Source: Brassica napus (lineage: Eukaryota > Streptophyta > Magnoliopsida > Brassicales > Brassicaceae). Taken from it: a stretch of 64,000 nucleotides of DNA. The DNA lies in assembly GCF_020379485.1 (NCBI RefSeq), contig NC_063434.1:29459401-29523400 (forward strand), written 5' to 3'. The translations under genes were made by a program, and so were the position numbers. How positions within the stretch are numbered: position 1 is the first letter of the stretch; every line of letters begins with the position of its first letter. This document shows positions 35,193-50,800 of the stretch, in pieces. Under the pieces are notes generated by a model that was given only the letters and a program-made list of their open reading frames with translations, made no database searches and was not told the DNA's origin.

Positions 35193-38100
35193 AAAAAAGC
35201 TAAAATACCTTAATACACAATGTAGAAGTTGTTATGAACTTTTAAACAACAACAAAGATTATTCTGCTTCGGAATTTATAATAAAATGATTTACCAAGAA
35301 ACAAAATATTTTTTTTAGCTGGTTTAACACATAGATTTGAGGAAACTTTTTTTTCAAAATATGTTTTTATTAATTTAAATTACATAGTTATATTTCAATA
35401 GCATATTATGGTGATGTTCAAAGAGGTTTGGATCCTTATGTTGTCATCGATTTTTTTTTTCTGGAACATAGTTGCTTTTAATTCGTGTGTTATTGCATCG
35501 GATTTAGGGACTTATTATGACAGTTTTACTAAATTAATTGATAAAAAAAATTTAAATATTTCTTACCATGAAAAAAGAGCATAATAAAATACGTTAATCC
35601 AACCGTAGAATGTGTTAGGAATTTAAAACAAACTAAAGATTATATGCTGAGAATATAAAACATTTTACCAAAAACTCAATATTTTCGTAGGGGTTAACAC
35701 CTAGATTTGACCACACATTTCAAAAAATATGACAAAAATGTTTTTAATGCCATATTGCATCGTGCACTAACATTTGATGATGTTTCAAAGAAGTTTGGAG
35801 CCTTTGTTGTCCCCGTTCAGGAAAGGAAACAGGAACAATAGTGCTTTATAGTGGTTTATTCCATCGATTTAAGGGAATTATTATGAAGTTTTACTAAATT
35901 AATTGATGATAAAAAACTTATAAATATTCTCATTACCATGAAAAAGAGCATAAATTACTTAATACAAATGTAGAATGTGGTTAGAAATTTTAAAACAACA
36001 CTTAAAGATTATGCTTAGAATATATACATTACCAAAAAGTCAATATTTTTGTAAGGGGTTAACACATCGATTTTTTTGAGAAAATTAAAAAAAAATATTA
36101 TTTAATATTGTTTTAAATGCATAGTTTGGCATCTGCACTAAACATATGATGATGTTAAAGAGGTTTTGAGACTTTGTTGTCCCCGTTTTAAAGGAAAATA
36201 TGATTTTTATAGTGGTTATTCCATCGATTAGGGAATTATTCTTGAAGTTTTACTAAATTAATGATAAAAAAAAAAAATTATAAAGATTTCCCATTTTTCC
36301 ATGAAAAGAGCTTATTAAACATACATTAACACAAATGTAGAATGTGGTTAGAAATTTTAAAACAACACTAAAGATTATATGCTTAGTATATAAATCATCC
36401 AAAAACTCAATATTTTTGTAGGGGAAACACATAGATTTGATAAAATTTCAAAAAAAATATGACAATATGTTTTTAATGCATAGTGCATCCTTCACTACAT
36501 TTATGATGATGTCAAAGAGGTTTGGAGCCTTTGTTATTCCCCGTTTTTTTTTTTTTCAGAAAAAAATAGTAATTTTATAGTGGTTATCCCATCGATTTAG
36601 GGAATATTATGAAGTTTTACTAAATTAATTGATTAAAAGAATTATAACGATTCCCATATACCATGAAAAAAGCTTAAATACCTTAATACAAATATAGAAT
36701 GTGGTTAGAATTTTTAAAACAACCCGAAAGATTTATATGCTTAGAATATAAAACATTTACCAAAAACTCACTATTTTTGTAGGGGGGTAAACACATAGAT
36801 TTTGACAAAATTTCAAAAAATATGACAATATTGTTTTAATGCATAGTTGCATCATGCACTACTAACATATGATGATGTTCAAAGAGGTTTGGAGCCTTTG
36901 TTGTCCCCGTTTTTCAGGAAAATAGTGATTTTATAGTGGTTATTCCATCGATTTAGGGAATATTATGAAGTTTTACTAAATTAACTGATAAAAAAATTAT
37001 AAAGATTCCCATATTCCATGAAAAAAAGCATAAAATACCTTAATACAAATGTAGAATGTTGTTAGAAATTTTAAAACAACAACAAAGATTATATGCTTAG
37101 AATATAAAACATTTACCAAGAACAAAATATTTTTGTAGGGGTTAACACATCGATTTTGAGAAAATTTTTAAAAATATGATATTATTAATTTAATGCATAG
37201 TTGCATCCTGCACTAGCATATGATGATGTTCAAAGAGGTTTGGAGCCTTTGTTGTCCTCGTTTTTCTGGAAAATAGTGATTTTATAGTGGTTATTGCATC
37301 GATTTAGGGAATATTATGAAGTTTTACTAAATTAATTGATAAAAAAAATTATAAATATTCTCATATACCATGAAAAAGAGCATAAAATACGTTAATACAA
37401 ACGTAGAATGTGGTTAGGAATTTTAAAACAACACTAAAGATTATATGCTGAGAATATAAAACATTTACCAAAAACTCAATATTTTCGTAGGGGTTAACAC
37501 ATAGATTTTGACAAAATTTCAAAAAATATGACAAAATTGTTTTAATGCATAGTTGCATAGTGCACTAACATCTGATGATGTTTAAAGAAGTTTGGAGCCT
37601 TTGTTGTCCCCGTTTTTCAGGAAAATAGTGATTTTATAGTGGTTATTCCATCGATTTAAGGAATATTATGAAGTTTTACTAAATTAATTGATAAAAAAAT
37701 TATAAATATTCTCATATACCATGAAAAGAGCATAAAATACCTTAATACAAATGTAGAATGTGGTTAGAAATTTTAAAACAACACTAAAGATTATATGCTT
37801 AGAATATATAACATTTACCAAAAAGTCAATATTTTTGTAAGGGGTTAACACATCGATTTTGAGAAAATTTAAAAAAATATTATAATATTGTTTAAATGCA
37901 TAGTTGCATCCTGCACTAACATATGATGATGTTAAAGAGGTTTTGAGACTTTGTTGTCCCCGTTTTTAAGGAAAATAATGATTTTATAGTGGTTATTCCA
38001 TCGATTAGGGAATATTCTGAAGTTTTACTAAATTAATTGATAAAAAAAAATTATAAAGATTCCCATATACCATGAAAATGAGCTTAAAATACATTAACAC

Positions 38101-40439
38101 AAATGTAGAATGTGGTTAGAAATTTTAAAACAACCCTAAAGATTATATGCTTAGTATATAAAATAATTACCAAAAACTCAATATTTTTGTAGGGGTTAAC
38201 ACATAGATTTTGATAAAATTTCAAAAAATATGACAATATTGTTTTAATGCATAGTTGCATCCTTCAATAAATGTTCATTTGGAGCCTTTGATTTTCAAAA
38301 ATTTTGAGCCTTTGTTATTCCCGTTTTTCAGAAAAATAGTAATTTTATAGTGGTTATCCCATCGATTTAGGGAATATTATGAAGTTTTACTAAATTAATT
38401 GATAAAAGAATTATAACGATTCCCATACACCATGAAAAAAGCTTAAAATACCTTAATACAAATATAGAATGTGGTTATAAATTTTAAAACAACACTAAAG
38501 ATTATATGCTTAGTATATAAAACATTTACCAAAAAGTCAATATTTTTGTAGTTAACACATAGATTTTGACAAAATTTCAAAAAATATGACAATATTGTTT
38601 TAATGCATAGTTGCATCCTGCACTAACATATGATGATGTTCAAAGAGGTTTGGAGCCTTTGGTGTCCCCGGTTTTCAGGAAAATAGGGATTTTATAGTGG
38701 TTATTCCATCGATTTAAGGAATATTATGAAGTTTTATTAAATTAATTGATAAAAAAATTATGAATATTCTCATATACCATGAAAAAGAGCATAAAATACC
38801 TTAATACAAATGTAGAATGTGGTTAGAAATTTTAAAACAACACTAAAGATTATATGCTTAGAATATAAAACATTTAACAAAAACTCAATATTTTCGTAGG
38901 GGTTAACACATAGATTTAAACAAAAGTTCAAAAAACATGACAATATTGTTTTAATGCATAGTTGCATCCTGCAGTAACATATGATGATGTTCAAAGAGGT
39001 TTGGAGCCTTTGTTTTCCACGTTTTTAAGGAAAATAATGATTTTATAGTGGTTATTGCATCGATTTAGGGAATATTATGAAGTTTTACTAAATTAACTGA
39101 TAAAAAAATTATAAAGATTCCCATATACCATGAAAAGAGCATAAAATACCTTAATACAAATGTAGAATGTGGATAGAAATTTTAAAAACACACTAAAGAT
39201 TATATGCTTAGAATATAAAAACAATTACCAAAAACACATCGATTTTGAGAAAATTTAAAAAAAATATGACAATATTGTTTTTAATGCATAGCTGCATATG
39301 CACTAATATATGATAACAGTCAAAGAGGTTTGTAGCCTTTGTTGTCCCTGTTTTTCAGGAAAATAGTGATCTTATAGTGGTTGATCCATTGATTTATGAA
39401 ATATTATGAAGTTTTATTAAATTAATTGATAAAAGAATTATAACGATTCCCATATACCATGAAAAAAGCTTAAAATACCTTAATACAAATGTAGAATGTG
39501 GTTAGAAATTTTAAAACAACACTAAAGATTATATGCTTAGTATATAAAACATTTATCAAAAACTCAATATTTTTGTAGGGGTTTAACACATAGATTTTGA
39601 CAAAATTTCAAAAAATATGACAATATTGTTTTAATGCATAGTTGCATCATGCACTAATATATGATGATGTGTTCAAAGAGGTTGGAGCCTTTGTTGTCCC
39701 CGTTTTCCAGGAAAATAGTGATTTTATAGTGGTTATTCCATCGATTTAATGATTATTATGATGTTTACTAAATTTATTGATAAAAAAATTTATAAATATT
39801 CTCATATACCATGAAAAGAGCATAAATACCTTAATACAAATGTAGAATATGGTTAGAAATTTTAAAACAACACTAAAGATTATTGCTTAGAATATAAAAC
39901 ATTTAACAAAAAACTCAATATTTTCGTATGGGTTAACACATAGATTTTGACAAAAGTTCAAAAACATGACAATATTGTTTTAATGCATAGTTGCATCCTG
40001 CACTAACATATGATGATGTTCAAAGAGGTTTGGAGCCTTTGTTGTCCCCGTTTTTCAGGAAAATAGTGATTTTATAGTGGTTTATTCCATCGATTTAGGG
40101 AATATTATGAAGTTTTGCTAAATTAACTGATAAAAAAATTATAAAGATTCCCATATCCATGAAAAAGTGCATAAAATACCTTAATACAAATGTATAATGT
40201 GGTTAGAAATTTTAAAACAACACCAAAGATTATATGCGTAGAATAAAAAACATTTACCAAAAACTCAATATTTTTGTAGAGGGTTAACACATCGATTTTG
40301 AGAGAATGTAAAAAAATATGATAATATTGTTTTAATGCATAGTTGCATCCTGCACTAACATGTGATGATGTTCAAAGAAATTTGGAGCCTTTGTTTTCCA
40401 GGTTTTTAAGGAAAATGATGATTTTATAGTGGTTATTCC

Positions 40440-43400
40440 ATCGATTTAGGGAATATTATGAAGTTTTACTAAATTAATTGATAAAAAAATTATAATGATT
40501 CCCATATACCATGAAAAAAGCATAAAATACCTTAATACAAATATAGAATGTGGTTAGAAATTTTAAAACAACACTAAAGATTATATGCTTAGTATATAAA
40601 ACATTTACCAAAAACTCAATATTTTTGTAGGGGTTAACACATAGATTTTGACAAAATTTCAAAAAATATGACAATATTGTCTTAATGCATAGTTGCATCC
40701 TGCACTAGCATATGATGATGTTCAAAGAGGTTTGGAGCATTTGTTGTCCCCGTTTTTCAGGAAAATAGGGATTTTATAGTGGTTATTCCATCGATTTAAG
40801 GAATATTATGAAGTTTTACTAAATTAATTGATAAAAAAATTATAAATATTCTCATATACCATGAAAAAGAGCATAAAATACCTTAATACAAATGTAGAAT
40901 GTGGTTAGAAATTTTAAAACAACACTAAAGATTATATGCTTAGAATATAAAACATTTAACAAAAACTCAATATTTTTCGTAAGGGTTAACACATAGATTA
41001 AACAAAAGTTCAAAAAACATGACAATATTGTTTAATGCATAGTTGCATCCTGCAGTAACATATGATGATGTTCAAAGAGGTTTTGAAGCCGTTGTTTTCC
41101 ACGGTTCTTAAGGAAAATAATGATTTTATAGTGGGTTATTCCATCGATTTAGGGAATATTATGAAGTGTTACTAAATTAACTGATAAAAAATTATAAAGA
41201 TTCCCATATACCATGAAAAAGAGCTAAAATACCTTAATACAAATGTAGAATTGGTAGAAATTTTAAAACAACATTAAAGATTATATGCTTAGAATATAAA
41301 ACATTTACCAAAAAACACATCGATTTTGATAAATTTTAAAAAAAAAAAAAAATATGACGTATTGTTTAATGCATAGCTGCATCATGCACTAATATATGAA
41401 AACGGTCATCAAGAGTTTTGTAGCCTTTGTTGTCCCCATTTTTCAGGAAAATAGTGATCTTATAGTGGTGGATCCATTGATTTATGAAATATTATGAAGT
41501 TTTACTAAATTAATTGATAAAAGAATTATAACGATTCCCATATACCATGAAAAAAGCTTAAAATACCTTAATACAAATGTAGAATGTGGTTAGAAATTTT
41601 AAAACAACACTAAAGATTATATGCTTAGTATATAAAACATTTACCAAAAACTCAATATTTTTGTAGGGGTTAACACATATATTTTGACAAAATTTCAAAA
41701 AATATGAAAATATTGTTTTAATGCATAGTTGCATCATGCACTAACATATGATGATGTTCAAAGAGGTTTGGAGCCTTTGTTGTCCCCGTTTTCAAGGAAA
41801 ATAGTGATTTTATAGTGGTTATTCCATCGATTTAAAGAATATTATGAAGTTTTACTAAATTAATTGATAAAAAAATTATAAATATTCTCATATACCATGA
41901 AAAAGAGCATAAAATACCTTAATACAAATGTAGAATATGGTTAGAAATTTTTAAAAACACACAAAGATTATATGCTTAGAATATTAAAACATTTAACAAA
42001 AACTCATTATTTTCGTATGGGTTAACACATAGATTTTGACAAAAGTTCAAAAAACATGACAATATTGTTTTAATGCATAGTTGCATCCTACACTAACATA
42101 TGATGATGTTCAAAGAGGTTTGGAGCCTTTGTTATTCCGGTTTTTCAGGAAAATAGTGATTTTATAGTGGTTATCCCATCGATTTAGGGAATATTATGAA
42201 GTTTTACTAAATTAATTGATAAAAAAATTATAATGATTCCCATATACCATGAAAAAAGCATAAAATACCTTAATACAAATATAGAATGTGGTTAGAAATT
42301 TTAAAACAACACTAAAGATTATATGCTTAGTATATAAAACATTTACCAAAAACTCAATATTTTTGTAGGGGTTAACACATAGATTTTGACAAAATTTCAA
42401 AAAATATGACAATATTTTCTTAATGCATAGTTGCATCCTGCACTAACATATGATGATGTTCAAAGAGGTTTGGAGCATTTGTTGTCCCCGTTTTTCAGGA
42501 AAATAGGGATTTTATAGTGGTTATTCCATCGATTTAAGGAATATTATGAAGTTTTACTAAATTAATTGATAAAAAAATTACAAATATTCTCATATACCAT
42601 GAAAAAGAGCATAAAATACCTTAATACAAATGTAGAATGTGGTTAGAAATTTTAAAACAACACTAAAGATTATATGCTTAGAATATAAAACATTTAACAA
42701 AAACTCAATATTTTCGTAAGGGTTAACACATAGATTTAAACAAAAGTTCAAAAAACATGACAATATTGTTTTAATGCATAGTTGCATCCTGCAGTAACAT
42801 ATGATGATGTTCAAAGAGGTTTGGAGCCGTTGTTTTCCACGTTTTTAAGGAAAATAATGATTTTATAGTGGTTATTCCATCGATTTAGGGAATATTATGA
42901 AGTGTTACTAAATTAACTGATAAAAAAATTATAAAGATTCCCATATACCATGAAAAAGAGCATAAAATACCTTAATACAAATGTAGAATTTGGATAGAAA
43001 TTTTAAAACAACATTAAAGATTATATGCTTAGAATATAAAACATTTACCAAAAACACATCGATTTTGAGAAAATTTAAAAAAAATATGACAGTATTGTTT
43101 TAATGCATAGCTGCATCATGCACTAATATATGAAAACGGTCAAAGAGGTTTGTAGCCTTTGTTGTCCCCGTTTTTCAGGAAAATAGTGATCTTATATCCA
43201 TTGATTTATGAAATATTATGAAGTTTTACTAAATTAATTGATAAAAGAATTATAACGATTCCCATATACCATGAAAAAAGCTTAAAATACCTTAATACAA
43301 ATGTAGAATGTGGTTAGAAATTTTAAAACAACACTAAAGATTATATGCTTAGTATATAAAACATTTACCAAAAACTCAATATTTTTGTAGGGGTTAACAC

Positions 43401-44800
43401 ATATATTTTGACAAAATTTCCAAAAATATGACAATATTGTTTTAATGCATAGTTGCATCATGCACTAACATATGATGATGTTCAAAGAGGTTTGGAGCCT
43501 TTGTTGTCCCCATTTTCCAGGAAAATAGTGATTTTATAGTGGTTATTCCATCGATTTAAAGAATATTATGAAGTTTTACTAAATTAATTGATAAAAAAAT
43601 TATAAATATTCTCATATACCATGAAAAAGAGCATAAAATACCTTAATACAAATGTAGAATATGGTTAGAAATTTTAAAACAACACTAAAGATTATATGCT
43701 TAGAATATAAAACATTTAACAAAAACTCATTATTTTCGTATGGGTTAACACATAGATTTTGACAAAAGTTCAAAAAACATGACAATATTGTTTTAATGCA
43801 TAGTTTCATCCTACACTAACATATGATGATGTTCAAAGAGGTTTGGAGCCTTTGTTATTCCGGTTTTTCAGGAAAATAGTGATTTTATAGTGGTTATCCC
43901 ATCGATTTAGGGAATATTATGAAGTTTTACTAAATTAATTGATAAAAAACTTATAATGATTCCCATATACCATGAAAAAAGCATAAAATACCTTAATACA
44001 AATATAGAATGTGGTTAGAAATTTTAAAACAACACTAAAGATTATATGCTTAGTATATAAAACATTTACCAAAAACTCAATATTTTTGTAGGGGTTAACA
44101 CATAGATTTTGACAAAATTTCAAAAAATATGACAATATTGTTTTAATGCATAGTTGCATCCTGCACTAACATATGATGATGTTCAAAGAGGTTTGGAGCA
44201 TTTGTTGTCCCCGTTTTTCAGGAAAATAGGGATTTTATAGTGGTTATTCCATCGATTTAAGGAATATTATGAAGTTTTACTAAATTAATTGATAAAAAAA
44301 TTATAAATATTCTCATATACCATGAAAAAGAGCATAAAATACCTTAATACAAATGTAGAATGTGGTTAGAAATTTTAAAACAACACTAAAGATTATATGC
44401 TTAGAATATAAAACATTTAACAAAAACTCAATATTTTCGTAGGGGTTAACACATAGATTTAAACAAAAGTTCAAAAAACATGACAATATTATTTTAATGC
44501 ATAGTTGCATCCTGCAGTAACATATGATGATGTTCAAAGAGGTTTGGAGCCTTTGTTTTCCACGTTTTTAAGGAAAATAATGATTTTGTAGTGGTTATTG
44601 CATCGATTTAGGGAATATTATGAAGTTTTACTAAATTAACAGATAAAAAAATTATAAAGATTCCCATATACCATGAAAAAGAGCATAAAATACCTTAATA
44701 CAAATGTAGAATGTGGATTGAAATTTTAAAACAACATTAAAGATTATATGCTTAGAATATAAAACATTTACCAAAAAACAAACGATTTTGAGAAAATTAA
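40440..44800 (-). repeat. Five-monomer higher-order repeat (~1.73 kb unit)
   Basis: Diagnostic monomers recur at fixed spacing. The one with 'ccatgaaaaaagcataaaatacc' is at about 40510, 42247 and 43970 (spacings ~1737 and ~1723). The one with 'gatttaaacaaaagttcaaaaaacatg' and 'gcagtaac' is near 41000, 42735 and 44460, with an earlier relative at about 38905. This gives two full units and part of a third; related but rearranged units extend to the left. Confidence 0.8.
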
Positions 44801-47800
44801 AAAATATGACAATATTGTTTTAATGCATAGCTGCATATGCACTAATATATGATAACAGTCAAAGAGGTTTGTAGTCTTGTCTGTTGTCCCTGTTTTTCAG
44901 GAAAATAGTGATCTATAGTGGTTGATCCATTGATTTATGAAATATTATGAAGTTTTACTAAATTAATTGATAAAAGAATTATAACGATTCCCATATACCA
45001 TGAAAAAATGAAAAAAGCTAAATACCTTAATACAAATGTAGAATGTGGTTAGAAATTTCAAAACAACACTAAAGATATATATGCTTAGTATTAAAACATT
45101 TATCAAAAACTCAATATTTTTGTAGGGGGTTAATGCATAGTTGCATCATGCACTAATATATGATGATGTTCAAAGAGGTTTGGAGCCTTTGTTGTCCCCG
45201 TTTTCCAGGAAAATAGTGATTTTATAGTGGTTATTCCATCGATTTAATGATTATTATGATGTTTTACTAAATTTATTGATAAACAATTTATAAATATTCT
45301 CATATACCATGAAAAAGAGAAAATTTAAACAAATATGACAATATTGTTTTAATGCATAGCTGCATCATGCACTAATATATGATAATGGTCAAAGAGGTTT
45401 GTAGCCTTTGTTGTCTCCGTTTTTCAGGAAAATAGTGATCTTATAGTGGTTTTCCATCGATTCATGAAATATTATGAAGTTTTACTAAATTATTGATAAA
45501 AGAATTATAACGATTCCCATATACCATGAAAAAAGCTTAAAATACCTTAATACAAATGTAGAATGTGGTTAGAAATTTTAAAACAACACTAAAGATTATA
45601 TGCTTAGTATATAAAATAATTACCAAAAACTCAATATTTTTGTAGGGGTTAACACATAGATTTTGATAAAATTTCAAAAAATATGACAATATTGTTTTAA
45701 TGCATAGTTGCATCATGCACTAACATATGATGATGTTCAAAGAGGTTTGGAGCCTTTGTTGTCCCCGTTTTTCAGGAAAATAGTGATGTTATAGTGGTTA
45801 TCCCATCGATTTAGGGAATATTAAGAAGTTTTACTAAATTAATTGATAAAAAATTTATAAATCTTCTCAAATACCATGAAAAGGAGCATAAAATACCTTA
45901 ATACAAATGTAGAATGTTGTAAGAAATTTTAAAACAACACTAAAGATTATATGCTTAGAATATAAAACTTTTAACAAAAACTCAATATTTTCGTAGGGGT
46001 TAATACATTGATTTAAACAAAAGTTCAAAAAACATGACAATATTGTTTTAATGCATAGTTGCGTCCTGCAGTAACATATGATGATGTTCAAAGAGGTTTG
46101 GAGCCTTTGTTTTCCATGTTTTTAAGGAAAATAATGATTTTATAGTGGTTATTGCATCGATTTAGGGAATATTATGAAGTTTTACTAAATTAACAGATAA
46201 AAAAATTATAAAGATTCCCATATACCATGAAAAAGAACATAAAATACCTTAATACAAATGTAGAATGTGGATAGAAATTTTAAAACAACACTAAAGATTA
46301 TATGCTTAGAATATAACACATTTACCAAAAACACATCGATTTTGAGAAAATTTAAAAAAATATGACAATATTGTTTTAATTCATAGCTGCATATGCACTA
46401 ATATATGATAACAGTCAAAGAGGTTTGTAGCCTTTGTTGTCCCCGTTTTTCAGGAAAATAGTGATCTTATAGTGGTTGATCCATTAATTTATTAAATATT
46501 ATGAAGTTTTACTAAATTAATTGATAAAAGAATTATAACGATTCTCATATACCATGAAAAAAGCTTAAAGTACCTTAATACAAATGTAGAATGTGGTTAG
46601 AAATTTTAAAACAACACCAAAGATTATATGCTTAGTATATAAAACATTTACCAAAAACTCAATATTTTTGTAGGGGGTTAACACATAGATTTTGACAAAA
46701 TTTCAAACAATATGACAATATTGTTTTAATGCATAGTTGCATCATGCACTAATATATGATGATGTTCAAAGAGGTTTGGAGCCTTTGTTGTCCCCGTTTT
46801 CCAGAAAATAGTGATTTTATAGTGGTTATTCCATCGATTTAATGAATATTATGATGTTTTACTAAATTTATTGATAAAACAATTTATAAATATTCTCATA
46901 TACCATGAAAAAGAGCATAAAATACCTTAATACAAATGTAGAATTTGGTTAGAAATTTTAAAACAACACGAAAGATTATATGCTTAGAATATAAAACATT
47001 TAACAAAAAGTCAATATTTTCGTATGGGTTAACTCATAGATTTTGACAAAAGTTCAAAAAACATGACAATATTGTTTTAATGCATAGTTGCATCCTGCAC
47101 TAACATATGATGATGTTCAAAGAGGTTTGGAGCCTTTGTTGTCCCCGTTTTTCAGGAAAATAGTGATTTTATAGTGGTTATTCCATCGATTTAGGGAATA
47201 TTATGAAGTTTTACTAAATTAACTGATAAAAAAATTATAAAGATTCCCATATACCATGAAAAAGAGCATAAAATACCTTAATACAAATGTATAATGTGGT
47301 TAGAAATTTTAAAACAACACCAAAGATTATATGCTTAGAATAAAAAACATTTACCAAAAACTCAATATTTTTGTAGAGGTTAACACATCGATTTTGAGAG
47401 AATTTAAAAAAATATGATAATATTGTTTTAATGCATAGTTGCATCCTGCACTAACATGTGATGATGTTCAAAGAAATTTGGAGCCTTTGTTTTCTAGGTT
47501 TTTAAGGAAAATAATGATTTTATAAAGGTTATTCCATCGATTTAGAGAATATTATGAAGTTTTAATAAATTAACTGATAAAAAAATTATAAAGATTCCCA
47601 TATACCATGAAAAAGAGCTTAAAATACCTTAATACAAATGTAGAATGTGGTTAGAATTTTAAAACAACACTAAAGATTATATGCTTAGTATATAAAATAT
47701 TTACCAAAAACTCAATATTTTTGTAGGGGTTAACACATAGATTTTGACAAAATTTCAAAAAATATGACAATATTGTTTTAATGCATAGTTGCATCATGCA

Positions 47801-50800
47801 CTAACATATGATGATGTTCAAAGAGGTTTGGAGCCTTTGTTGTCCCCGTTTTTCAGGAAAATAGTGATTTTATAGTGGTTATTCCATCGATTTAAGGAAT
47901 ATTATGAAGTTTTACTAAATTAATTGATAAAAAATTTATAAATATTCTCATATACCATGAAAAAGAGCATAAAATACCTTAATACAAATGTATAATGTGG
48001 TTAGAAATTTTAAAACAACACTAAAGATTATATGCTTAGAATATAAAACATTTACCAAAAACTCAATATTTTCGTAGGGGTTAACACATAGATTTTGACA
48101 AAATTTCAAAAAATATGACAATATTGTTTTAATGCATAGTTGCATCCTGCAATAACATATGATGATGTGCAAAGAGGTTTGGAGCCTTTGTTGTCCCCGT
48201 TTTTTCAGGAAAATAGTGATTTTATAGTGGTTATTCCATCGATTTAAGGAATATTATGAAGTTTTACTAAATTTATTGATAACAAAATTATAAATATTCT
48301 CATATACCATTAAAAAGAGCATAAAATACCTTAATACAAATGTAGAATGTGGTTAGAAATTTTAAAACAACACTAAAGATTATATGCTTAGAATATAAAA
48401 CATTTACCAAAAACTCAATATTTTTGTAGGGGTTAACACATCGATTTTGACAAAATTTCAAAAAATATGACAATATAGTTTTAATGCATAGTTACATCAT
48501 GCACTAACATATGATGATGTTCAAAGAGGTTTGGAGCCTTTGTTGTCCTGTTTTTCAGGAAAATAGTGATTTTATAGTGGTTATTCCATCGATTTAAGGA
48601 ATATTATGTAGTTTTACTAAATTAATTGATAAAAAATTTATAAATCTTCTCAAATACCATGAAAAAGAGCATAAAATACCTTAATACAAATGTATAATGT
48701 GGTTAGAAATTTTAAAACAACACTAAAGATTATATGCTTAGAATATAAAACATTTACCAAAAACTCAATATTTTTGTAGGGGTTAACACATCGATTTTGA
48801 CAAAATTTCAAAAAATATGACAATATAGTTTTAATGCATAGTTACATCATGCACTAACATATGATGATGTTCAAAGAGGTTTGGAGCCTTTGTTGTCCTG
48901 TTTTTCAGGAAAATAGTGATTTTATAGTGGTTATTCCATCGATTTAAGGAATATTATGTAGTTTTACTAAATTATTGATAAAAAATTTATAAATCTTCTC
49001 AAATACCATGAAAAAGAGCATAAAATACCTTAATACAAATGATAATGTGGTTAGAAATTTTAAAACAACACCAAAGATTATATACTTAGAATATAAAACA
49101 TTTACCAAAAACTCAATATTTTCGTAGGGGGTTAACACATAGATTTTGACAAAATTTCAAAAAATATGACAATATTGTTTTGATGCATAGTTGCATCATG
49201 CACTAACATATGATGATGTTCAAAGAGGTTTGGAGCCTTTGTTGTCCCTGTTTTTCAGGAAAATAGTGATTTTATAGTGGTTATTCCATCGATTTAAGGA
49301 ATATTATGAAGTTTTACTAAATTAATTGATAAAAATTTATAAATATTCTCATATACCATGAAAAAGAGCATAAAATACCTTAATACAAATGTATAATGTG
49401 GTTAGAAATTTTAAAACAACACTAAAGATTATACGCTTAGAATATAATACATTTACCAAAAACTCAATATTTTCGTAGGGGTTAACACATAGATTTTGAC
49501 AAAATTTCAAAAAATATGACAATATTGTTTTAATGCATAGTTGCATCCTGCAATAACATATGATAATGTGCAAAGAGGTTTGGAGCCTTTGTTGTCCCCG
49601 TTTTTCAGGAAAATAGTGATTTTATAGTGGTTATTCCATCGATTTAAGGAATATTATGAAGTTTTACTAAATTTATTGATAAAAAAAATATAAATATTCT
49701 CATATACCATTAAAAAGAGCATAAAATACCTTAATACAAATGTAGAATGTGGATAGAAATTTTAAAACAACATTAAAGATTATATGCTTAGAATATAAAA
49801 CATTTACCAAAAACACATCGATTTTGAGAAAATTTAAAAAAATATGACAATATTGTTTTAATGCATAGCTGCATATGCACTAATATATGATAACAGTCAA
49901 AGAGTTTGTAGTCTTTGTTGTCCCTGTTTTTCAGGAAAATAGTGATCTTATAGTGGTTGATCCATTGATTTATGAAATATTATGAAGTTTTACTAAATTA
50001 ATTGATAAAAGAATTATAACGATTCCCATATACCATGAAAAAAGCTTAAAATACCTTAATACAAATGTAGAATGTGGTTAGAAATTTCAAAACAACACTA
50101 AAGATTATATGCTTAGTATATAAAACATTTATCAAAAACTCAATATTTTTGTAGGGGGTTAACACATAGATTTTGACAAAATTTCAAAAAATATGACAAT
50201 ATTGTTTTAATGCATAGTTGCATCATGCACTAATATATGATGATGTTCAAAGAGGTTTGGAGCCTTTGTTGTCCCCGTTTTCCAAGAAAATAGTGATTTT
50301 ATAGTGGTTATTCCATCGATTTAATGATTATTATGATGTTTTACTAAATTTATTGATAAACAATTTATAAATATTCTCATATACCATGAAAAAGAGAAAA
50401 TTTAAACAAATATGACAATATTGTTTTAATGCATAGCTGCATCATGCACTAATATATGATAATGGTCAAAGAGGTTTGTAGCCTTTGTTGTCTCCGTTTT
50501 TCAGGAAAATAGTGATCTTATAGTGGTTATTCCATCGATTCATGAAATATTATGAAGTTTTACTAAATTAATTGATAAAAGAATTATAACGATTCCCATA
50601 TACCATGAAAAAAGCTTAAAATACCTTAATACAAATGTAGAATGTGGTTAGAAATTTTAAAACAACACTAAAGATTATATGCTTAGTATATAAAATAATT
50701 ACCAAAAACTCAATATTTTTGTAGGGGTTAACACATAGATTTTGATAAAATTTCAAAAAATATGACAATATTGTTTTAATGCATAGTTGCATCATGCACT

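Noticed and set aside
26990..35289. Short plus-strand frames in the left satellite, one of them running through the N gap
   Set aside because: They appear only where single-base deletions remove the usual stop; the one crossing the gap is an artefact of translating N.
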